In this document: positions 38,610 to 46,500 of the stretch, in pieces
Layout: the number at the start of each line of letters is the position of its first letter
How positions within the stretch are numbered: position 1 is the stretch's first letter
Assembly (NCBI GenBank): GCA_018267135.1
Contig: JAFDZA010000004.1
Span: forward strand, 62,001-126,000
Origin: Bacteroidota bacterium
Lineage (GTDB): Bacteria; Bacteroidota; Bacteroidia; Cytophagales; Cyclobacteriaceae
Length of the DNA: 64,000 nt
Direction: 5' to 3'
The notes under the pieces: generated by a model
Told to the model about the DNA's origin: nothing
What the model saw: the letters and a program-made list of their open reading frames with translations, nothing else
The model's database searches: none
Translations under genes and position numbers: made by a program

Positions 38610-40498
38610 AGATGACGGATGTGAGCTTCAGGCTCCTTGTTGTGATTTGCTTTCAAATTGTTCTTTGATAAGATTGCATACAGTTGGAAGAGCTTTTTTC
38701 CATTTACCTTCTCGTTGTGATTTGCTTTCAAATTGTTCTTTGATAAGATTGCATACAGTTTTTGATTAGAAGCCTGAAACACAACGTTGTTGTGATTTGC
38801 TTTCAAATTGTTCTTTGATAAGATTGCATACAGTAAAAAACGGTTTTTGACGCATGTCCTTTAGTTGTGATTTGCTTTCAAATTGTTCTTTGATAAGATT
38901 GCATACAGTAAAATTTTAAAGAGAACAAAGAGCGCAAAGTTGTGATTTGCTTTCAAATTGTTCTTTGATAAGATTGCATACAGTGTAATGAAGCAGCGGA
39001 ACTGGCACCATGGGTTGTGATTTGCTTTCAAATTGTTCTTTGATAAGATTGCATACAGTAAAGGATGAAGCGGGGTTAATAGTTCCCTGGTTGTGATTTG
39101 CTTTCAAATTGTTCTTTGATAAGATTGCATACAGTCTTCACCGCCCCCGATGGCATAAAGGAACAGTTGTGATTTGCTTTCAAATTGTTCTTTGATAAGA
39201 TTGCATACAGTAAATAAACCAATAATCCTAATAGGGGCTTGTTGTGATTTGCTTTCAAATTGTTCTTTGATAAGATTGCATACAGTTGATAGAGACTGGT
39301 AACCCGCCACAGGTTGTTGTGATTTGCTTTCAAATTGTTCTTTGATAAGATTGCATACAGTTTTTAAAAAATAGAAAGCGATTAAACCAAAGTTGTGATT
39401 TGCTTTCAAATTGTTCTTTGATAAGATTGCATACAGTGATTACCGTGGCACGTACAAGCATCACGATGTTGTGATTTGCTTTCAAATTGTTCTTTGATAA
39501 GATTGCATACAGTTGATGGTATTGCCTTCTCCCTTTCGTTAAGGTTGTGATTTGCTTTCAAATTGTTCTTTGATAAGATTGCATACAGTAAAATTTTAAA
39601 GAGAACAAAGAGCGCAAAGTTGTGATTTGCTTTCAAATTGTTCTTTGATAAGATTGCATACAGTCTCGTTCAGCTTTAGCCGAGCGGTAAACTCGTTGTG
39701 ATTTGCTTTCAAATTGTTCTTTGATAAGATTGCATACAGTCACATGTCCCTGCGGGTCGCGTCCAGTACCGTTGTGATTTGCTTTCAAATTGTTCTTTGA
39801 TAAGATTGCATACAGTTAACACCTCCAGTAATAAAATCTTGCCAGTGTTGTGATTTGCTTTCAAATTGTTCTTTGATAAGATTGCATACAGTAATTCTTT
39901 TGCTCCCACCAAACCAATAAAGGTTGTGATTTGCTTTCAAATTGTTCTTTGATAAGATTGCATACAGTTTCATGCTCCCAGTCTTTACCGCCTCTAAAGT
40001 TGTGATTTGCTTTCAAATTGTTCTTTGATAAGATTGCATACAGTCGTGGCCAGCGTTACCGCGAAGCAATCACAGTTGTGATTTGCTTTCAAATTGTTCT
40101 TTGATAAGATTGCATACAGTTAAGCAATAAAAATGGTGGTAGGTGTAACAGTTGTGATTTGCTTTCAAATTGTTCTTTGATAAGATTGCATACAGTGCCT
40201 GAAATATCGGAATGACGGGTTGGAGGTTGTGATTTGCTTTCAAATTGTTCTTTGATAAGATTGCATACAGTTTTTAGAACGTCTTACTCTTCTCATATTA
40301 GTTGTGATTTGCTTTCAAATTGTTCTTTGATAAGATTGCATACAGTGGTGCTGTTTGAAGCACTTCACTAATTGTAGTTGTGATTTGCTTTCAAATTGTT
40401 CTTTGATAAGATTGCATACAGTATCGTTGAGGTTAGGGGCTGCCGCAAACTGGTTGTGATTTGCTTTCAAATTGTTCTTTGATAAGATTGCATACAGT
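38582..40498 (+). CRISPR. Type II-C CRISPR array: 26 repeats (left-most degenerate), 25 spacers
   Basis: Each repeat is 46 bp, starting GTTGTGATTTGCTTTCAAAT and ending GATTGCATACAGT. Repeats 2-26 appear identical, and spacers are 29 or 30 bp. The start matches the B. fragilis-type II-C repeat. Full repeats begin at 38639, 38714, 38789 and so on to 40453. The plus strand is the crRNA strand, because the tracrRNA anti-repeat at 47892-47902 pairs with the repeat as read on this strand. Spacers 5 (38910-38938) and 14 (39590-39618) are identical. The array lies 90 bp beyond the cas2 stop and is transcribed toward it. No spacer matches elsewhere in this window that I could see. Confidence 0.98.
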
Positions 40499-40588
40499 GT
40501 ACCGCTGGCTAAAAGCATCTGCCTCAGAACGTTACAACTAAAAACAGGATTAAAAAAAGGATGCCATCTATCGGGCAAAAGCTCCGGT

Positions 40589-40927
40589 CTAAAACAGTTC
40601 TAACTGTTGCGGCCCCGGGGCTTTTTCTTTTTCTACCCCGCCATAAAAAATCTGCATCATGCCAAACTGCTTGTCGGTTACGGTTAATATACCTACGTGG
40701 CCTTTGGGCGGCAGGTTATTTTTTACCCGTTTTACATGCACATCAGCATTTTCGCGGCTGGCGCAGTGGCGCAGGTAGGTGCTGAACTGAAACATGGTAA
40801 AGCCATCTTTCATCATCTTTTTGCGAAACCCGGCATAGTTTTTCCGGTCTTTTTTAGTTTCGGTGGGCAAATCAAAAAGCACCATTACCCACATAATGCG
40901 GTAAGCGTTTAAGCGGTCGGTTTTCAT
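40589..40927 (-). CDS. cas2: CRISPR-associated protein Cas2
   Basis: This 112-aa protein is the structural partner of Cas1 in spacer integration. The ferredoxin-like start is [20 protein letters not shown], with the conserved Asp after the first strand. [17 protein letters not shown] and [16 protein letters not shown] complete the fold. A proline-rich linker leads to the final residues PGPQQLELF, which match the pattern of sliding-clamp-binding peptides. It lies 85 bp after cas1 and ends 90 bp from the array. GC content is visibly higher than in cas9. Confidence 0.95.
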   Translation of the reverse strand: MKTDRLNAYRIMWVMVLFDLPTETKKDRKNYAGFRKKMMKDGFTMFQFSTYLRHCASRENADVHVKRVKNNLPPKGHVGILTVTDKQFGMMQIFYGGVEKEKAPGPQQLELF

Positions 40928-41012
40928 GCGGTATCATTTAATTTGGATCTACCGAAAAGGCGTTTCGTAAATGAATGATTGGCACATTGGCGGCCTCCTG
41001 CCAATCATTTCT

Positions 41013-41957
41013 TTATGCCATTACCGGGTAGGCTATTTTCCTTCCTTCCCCCAAAAAGCACTTGGCCAACGAGGCCGTAGTGCGCTGCAGGGCAATCATC
41101 AGCGGGCTGGTTTCACCTTCCAGCACAATATCTATGGCCGGAAGCTGCAGCAATTTTTTCTTTATGTCGGGTGTTAGGTCGGGCACGCCCCCGGTTTCTT
41201 TTAGCATTTTCCGTACCAATAAATCGGCATAGGGCCGGTAGGGCTCCATGATGTCATCGGCCAGGCAATAGGCATTGTACTGGTTGCGGTGAAAAATGCC
41301 GAGCGTGGGCAGCAGCCCCGAGCCTACCAGCGCCCGCGCAGCCGAGGCGCGGAGGAGGGCATAGGCATAATTCAATAAATGGTTGGGCGCTTCCCCGGCC
41401 GGGTCGCGAACAAAATCATCTTCACCGGGTAGCACATCTCTGAAAATATTTTTCCAATACCAGGCGGCCGCCCGCCCCTCGTGGTTTTCGGTGTCGCCCG
41501 ATTTTACTTCGTCTGCCCAGTGCAGCATGTTCTGAATTTCTTTTCCGGCCACCGACAAAGCGATGGCCTGGTTTTTTATTTTGGCTTTAATGGTTTGCTG
41601 CCACAGTTGTTTTTTCAGCGGCTCGCTGGCCTCCAGCTGCGCCCGGAAGCGCTGGCTCTGCAGGGTGTGGCCATCCAGGTTTAAAAGCAATCCCGTGGGG
41701 TGGTGGGTGTGGTTGCAGGTAATGAACGCCACATTGTTTTCGAGCAGTTTGGCCAGGAGCGCCTGGCTGATCACAATCTGCTGGTGATCGAGCATAACGA
41801 TGCCAATGTCTTCAATGGGGATAGTGGCCTGGGCTTCTTTTTTAAAGCCTTCGGGCAATTCGGGGTTCTTCTCTACCACAGGCAAACGCACAACGAGCTG
41901 ATCAAGCTTGGTGCTCAGGTAAGTAGGGTTGCCGAAGTAGAGTGTGCGCTTGATCAT
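41013..41957 (-). CDS. cas1: CRISPR-associated integrase Cas1 (type II)
   Basis: This 314-aa Cas1 catalyses spacer integration. Active-site residues are visible: Glu near 160 in ENHEGRAAAWYWKN, His 223 in GIFHRNQYN, and the acidic pair in CLADDIMEPYRP (about 234-238). The N-terminal beta domain begins MIKRTLYFGNPTYLS. Length and motifs match Cas1 of type II-C systems. It is the first gene after the RAYT insertion; a long palindrome ends 9 bp upstream of its start codon, replacing the usual leader sequence. Composition is GC-rich like the chromosome. Confidence 0.96.
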   Translation of the reverse strand: MIKRTLYFGNPTYLSTKLDQLVVRLPVVEKNPELPEGFKKEAQATIPIEDIGIVMLDHQQIVISQALLAKLLENNVAFITCNHTHHPTGLLLNLDGHTLQSQRFRAQLEASEPLKKQLWQQTIKAKIKNQAIALSVAGKEIQNMLHWADEVKSGDTENHEGRAAAWYWKNIFRDVLPGEDDFVRDPAGEAPNHLLNYAYALLRASAARALVGSGLLPTLGIFHRNQYNAYCLADDIMEPYRPYADLLVRKMLKETGGVPDLTPDIKKKLLQLPAIDIVLEGETSPLMIALQRTTASLAKCFLGEGRKIAYPVMA

Positions 41958-41965
41958 GATTCTTT

Positions 41966-42000
41966 AACCTTTCCAAAAGTTCAAAACTTTTGGAAAGGTT
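41966..42000. repeat. 35-bp perfect palindrome directly upstream of cas1 (REP-like element)
   Basis: Arms AACCTTTCCAAAAGTT (41966-41981) and AACTTTTGGAAAGGTT (41985-42000) are exact complements around CAA. It sits between the RAYT stop (42010) and the cas1 ATG (41957). A related palindrome lies inside the RAYT gene. In the cas transcript this would fold into a 16-bp hairpin covering the cas1 ribosome-binding region. Confidence 0.9.
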
Positions 42001-42009
42001 TGTTGGTTG

Positions 42010-42597
42010 TTAATCGATTTCTAATTCTTTCTTCAAATCAATTGGCTGCCGATGAAATTCAACAAATTCATTGGCGTTGCCAAACCACTCGATAATTTCT
42101 TCTCTCTTTAACCAAGTTGAAATTTTACCTGATAAAATTTCAGGATACGAACTCCATGGCCAATCCGGAATATTTTTTACAAATCCGTGGTGGACTGGAT
42201 TGGCATGGATATAATGAATGATATTGGTAAAGTGTCGATCTGTTTCTATTTCTTTTCGTTTGAAATTGGGAATGAACAAACTGCCTTTACGGTTATACAT
42301 TTTATTAAATGCTTGAGTATAGCCACTAAATAAATTGGCAAATTGTTTACTAATTCTCGCCTCCAGCTTTTGGAAAGTTTCAAACTTTCCAAAAGCTGCT
42401 TCGATTTCAGCTTCCTTTTTAATTTGAACAAGAAAATGAACGTGATTGGACATGAGGCAGTAGGCCAGCGTATCGGCTACGGGTTCGATAAAGTGCTGAT
42501 ACCTCAATAGAAAATAACGATAATTCTCTTCGCTCTGAAACAAATTTTCGAAACCATTGGCGTGGTTGTAAATATGGTATGTTTTTCCAGCTTCCAT
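42010..42597 (-). CDS. REP-associated tyrosine transposase (RAYT, IS200/IS605-like TnpA family)
   Basis: This protein is about 195 aa from the ATG at 42597 (MEAGKTYHIYNHANG); an upstream start at 42711 would add an unlikely 38-residue lead. The Y1-HUH nuclease signature is LMSNHVHFLVQ (His-x-His). The candidate catalytic Tyr lies in SGYTQAFNKMYNRKGSLF, followed by HYIHANPVHHGFV and WPWSSYPEIL, which are typical of RAYTs. These enzymes cleave single-stranded REP hairpins. It interrupts the cas operon between the Cas9-tail remnant and cas1. A 33-bp palindrome lies inside the gene and its relative lies just after it. Confidence 0.88.
   Translation of the reverse strand: MEAGKTYHIYNHANGFENLFQSEENYRYFLLRYQHFIEPVADTLAYCLMSNHVHFLVQIKKEAEIEAAFGKFETFQKLEARISKQFANLFSGYTQAFNKMYNRKGSLFIPNFKRKEIETDRHFTNIIHYIHANPVHHGFVKNIPDWPWSSYPEILSGKISTWLKREEIIEWFGNANEFVEFHRQPIDLKKELEID
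42365..42397. repeat. 33-bp perfect palindrome inside the RAYT coding sequence
   Basis: Arms AGCTTTTGGAAAGTTT (42365-42380) and AAACTTTCCAAAAGCT (42382-42397) flank a single C. The core TTTTGGAAAG is shared with the palindrome at 41966-42000. It encodes the GKFETFQKLE part of the protein, so the hairpin is read through as codons. It is a candidate target site of the transposase. Confidence 0.9.
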
Positions 42598-42679
42598 TGT
42601 GTGCCTTTGTATGTTTAAGTTAAAGAACAAACATTGAAAAACTAAAATGGTGTTTAGATTTTGATGGTTGCAGATTTTG

Positions 42680-43039
42680 TCAATACTCTCCAACTCCAAC
42701 AATTTGACCAATATGGTTTACACGAACTTTGATAATACCTTCAAAATAGGGTAAACTTTTAATCACTTTATATGAAACATCTTTTAGTCCTTTTACTTTT
42801 TCAACATTAGAACTTGTTTCAAAATGATGTCTAAACCAATAATCTTTTACGGCAGAATTTCCATAGATTACTTTGGAAAAACGAACAACCCTAAACAAAT
42901 TTGGACTTATTAATGCATAATTATCAGAATTCAGCAAATCAATTTCTTTAGGATTGAAGCCTGTTTTCTCATTGGGAAAAACGAAGTATTCATTTTGTTT
43001 CATGCTAAACAATAACTGACAATCATCGCCTTTGTTGTA
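42680..43039 (-). pseudogene. Remnant of a second Cas9: C-terminal domain only
   Basis: The frame is open from just after a stop at 43040-43042 to 42680. The only possible start is a TTG at 43012, but the frame reads on upstream (CQLLFSMKQNEYF), as expected of a 5'-truncated gene. The sequence FVFPNEKTGFNPKEIDLL, ALISPNLFRVVRFSK, DYWFRHHFET and the end KVRVNHIGQIVGVGEY fits my memory of the C-terminal (PAM-interacting) end of large Bacteroidota type II-C Cas9 proteins. It differs from the end of the intact Cas9 upstream (EIEMDGTVKWLK). It may be translated but has no nuclease domain. If the assignment is wrong it is a 110-aa orphan. Confidence 0.55.
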
Positions 43040-43074
43040 TTATTTATCAATAATTGGAAGCCTGCATTACCTTT

Positions 43075-43524
43075 TCACTGCTTCGGATGTCCCGTATCTA
43101 ACAGTTCTTTCCAGTAATTTCCGCCACCGAGATTTTTCAACCGCTCATTGTCTATGGAAAAACCTTTTATCAGGTATTCTTTTAGCCGTTGAGTAGCCCA
43201 AATACGGAATTGCGTCCCTTGTTTTGATTTTACTCTGTAACCCACGGAAATAATTACATCAAGGTTATAATGCGTAACTGATTTTTCCTGTGTTCTCCCT
43301 TGTATGGCACCGTGTTGAGTGGTATGTCGGAAATCCCGACATACCACTTCTTCGTTTAACTCTCCCTCTTTAAACACATTTAAAATATGTTCTGCAACGG
43401 TGCTTCTTCCTTTTCCAAATAACGTTGCCATTTGCTCTTGCGTAAGCCACACCGTTTCGCCCTCAAACTTTACGTCTATTTGGGTTTGGTTTTCGGTAGT
43501 TTGATAGATGATGATTTCACTCAT
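43075..43524 (-). pseudogene. RhuM-family protein, C-terminally truncated
   Basis: This 149-aa frame starts one base after the cas9 stop codon (TAAAATG), so it is co-translated with cas9. The sequence is the N-terminal part of the Virulence RhuM family: YQTTENQTQIDVKFEGETVW, LTQEQMATLFGKGRSTVAEH, VTHYNLDVIISVGYRVKS, and GTQFRIWATQRLKEYLIKGF. Full members have roughly 330 residues; this one stops at NYWKELLDTGHPKQ, just where the conserved middle region would begin. RhuM proteins are frequent in accessory islands and of uncertain function. The break coincides with the junction to the Cas9-tail remnant, so the 3' half was probably lost in the rearrangement. Confidence 0.75.
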
Positions 43525-43525
43525 T

Positions 43526-46500
43526 TTACTTCAACCACTTTACAGTTCCGTCCATTTCAATTTCAAAATCATAACTTTCAACTAAGAAATCATATTTGGT
43601 ATAACTAAATCGAAGAGTTGGTTTAGGTTTCTCGAAATCGATCTCTGATTCTGAATATGCTTCTTCAATTTTATTTCTTGCCTCTAAATGATATTGAAAG
43701 TTTAGTCGTCCATCTTTTTCGAAGTTGGTATAAACATAAAGACGTTTAGTGATTTCACCTTGTGACAAAGATTTTGAATCTTCTTTTTCTTTAATGAAAA
43801 TAATCTTTGTGCCTTTTTCTAATATGTAAGTAAGGGGTAGCTCTCTTGCCTTTTTACCATCCTTAAATTCATTTTCAGTTAATTCCCTAATCGCTTTACC
43901 CTCTTTAAGTACGTAGACTTTCTGTTCAAAAAGGTCACTTGATTTTTTTGTGTCAATTGAAATTTGTCCTGCCACCTCAAACAGATTTCTACGAATAGAA
44001 AAACTCAATTCATTATTTTTATAGATTGCAAAAAAACTATTAGTAGCGTTCGCAGCCAAGTAATGTTGCTTATATTCTTTATCGGAAAGATTGGTTTGTT
44101 TTTTAATGGCTAACGGTTCTGAAACACTTGCCCAAATACGGATATGGCGGATTTTATTTCCGTGAGGCTTGCCGTTTCGGTCAAGCAAATAAATTCCTTT
44201 TTCTAAGGCTTCTTTTAAGCCGCCAGCTTCGTTAACTTGCTTTTCTATTTGAATTTTCAACCCTTCATCTACAATCTTTTCTTGTATTTCTTTTAACGTT
44301 TTAAAACCCTTGTCTTGATCATTCTTCTTTAGTTTAAATGGAACACGAACAACGTATTTTGTTTTTTCTTCTTGGATAAACTTTCCACTTTCATCTTTCA
44401 GTAAGTTTCCTTTCTCTCCCTTTTTTGCAGGCTTAATTGCACCATAAAAAGTATCACCATGTAACTCTCCTCGTATTGCATCTCCTGTTGCCCATCTATT
44501 TTTGCCGTCAATAATTACTTCTTTTCCACGCTTGCGGACTTTTCGTTTGGCTGGCGTGAGTTCTTGATTGTTAGTGATGTTGTTGATTAAAACGCTGTCG
44601 TCAATTCCAAAGACAAATTCTCGTTTGAAGCCTTTGTATGGCTCTTCTGTGAATGTGGCTTTTGGATTTTTCTCTTTGGCTTCATAATATTTTTCCAAAA
44701 TAGTATCACGTTTGGCGGCAACAGGAATAAGTGTTAGCACTGCTGCATCTTTGGCATGGTGCGAGTGCTTGCTTCTGTCTTTCTTTTCATCAGGAGCTTG
44801 CAATTGATATATTTTCCTGAACTCTGCCGTGATGCTTCCTTTCTGAACGTCCACTTTATCAAAATAGGTTTTCAGATAATGAAACGCATATTTTGAAATT
44901 AACTGTGTATCTACTTTTTGGCTGTTTTTAAAACCACTTGTGATTTCGGTAATGGTAAATCGGTCTAACTTGTTTTTCCAATAGTCCAATTCCATTTGCC
45001 ATAAATGGCGTTGACGGATAGCATCGTCTTTCCAACTTTTATCGGCTGCTTTTTTTGATTTTGTTTTCCAAAAATCAATTTGTTGCTTGATACGTTCTAC
45101 TTTTTCTTTCCAAGCATCTAATCGTGGTAATATAGCAGTATAGCCACCGGAATCTTCTGAATAATTTGGAAGTTGCGAAGGAATTTGATTCTTCTTTATC
45201 GTTCGGTTGTAATCCGCAAAACACACAGTAAGATTTGCCAACGAATTATCAAATGATTTGCTTCTGGGAATGGTGTGTTCAAAGTCAATCACATTTTCAT
45301 TGAATAAATCCGTCAGTTTGATATACTTACCTGTATATAAACATTGATAACCTTGCTCTTTCCATAAGCGGTATTTGTCAATTAATTTTTTTCCGTGTCC
45401 GCTCCACCTTACCGCTTCATCTTTTTCGCTAGATTTTTTCTTTTTCTTCTTTCCTTTTTCATCTTCCTCCATTGCTACTACTTCAGGAAGTGTTTGTTCT
45501 GTATTTTGTTCATAGAATAAACGCATTTTATCAATAGCGTCATCTTGGATTTTGTCATTTTCTCCCTTGTTTAAAATTTGTTTTATTGCTTCCGCAAATT
45601 CTTGATTTTCGGCTTCTCGTTGCCGTTGCCACGTTTCAATAGCCCATCGCTCATTCGCATTGTTCAAATCTCTTGCAACTTCAACTACAACTCGTGTTTC
45701 GTTATCTATCTGCTTAGTTTCAATCATATAATTCATCAGCTTACGTAACTCGTGTAGAGTACGCATTGCCATTGGATTTTTAAACGAACCTGTTTTGGGG
45801 CTTCCCAATTTCAAAACCCCGTCTATTTCTTTTGCTGGTGGGTAAATGTTGATTTCCGAAGGGTGATAAATTTTAGCAAGTTGTTTCTCGTCAAGATGCT
45901 CAAAATTGTCTTGTAGAAATTCTTTCAACGTATCAATCAACTTAGGCAAACGATAATAACCTGTATCTGTTTTGTAATAATTCTTTCCGTTTGATTGAAT
46001 AGTAACAATTCGTTCTTCGCTTCCACTATCTCTTACAATCCCTTGCTTAGAAAAATAAGCCTGATAGCAGTCTTTTACCGTATTGAGAATACGCTGTTTT
46101 TCTTCATCGGGAAAACCATTCCATTTGTTTGCCCCAAATTGCTCTTCAATAGCGGCTTGAATATCTTTAAAGTCGCTCTCAGTTAATTTATAATCATTCT
46201 CTTTATACCCAAATTTCTCGCTTGCTTCTAAGTTTTTATGTTTAGAAATTAGACTATTTACAATGTTGAGTATTGTTTTTTGATTTCTATTTTCGGTAAT
46301 TACTCCACTGATACTTTCAAGCAATAATTGTTCGTTTTGTTGCCATAATTCTTTACCAATTATTTTGGGAATATTTGCCAATAAAACTGCTTCGGTGTAA
46401 ATTAATCCTTTTTGCAAAAACACATTGATTTTGTTGATAGCATTTAAGCTCAACATTCCGTAACCAACGGAGCAAGCGTTCCATGCAATTACAAATTGTT

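Noticed and set aside
39675..39687. Similarity of spacer 15 (TTTAGCCGAGCGG) to the hairpin inserted in the terminal repeat (TTTAGCCGGGCGG)
   Set aside because: Only 12 of 13 bases match and the flanks differ; likely chance.
38570..40578. Several short minus-strand reading frames of 60-100 residues across the array with repeated peptide units (for example AILSKNNLKANHN)
   Set aside because: They are produced by the stop-free CRISPR repeat read in different frames, not by genes.
42598..42711. N-terminal extension of the RAYT transposase
   Set aside because: The extra 38 residues are not typical of the family; the family's conserved start (GKTYHIYNHANG) follows the ATG at 42597.
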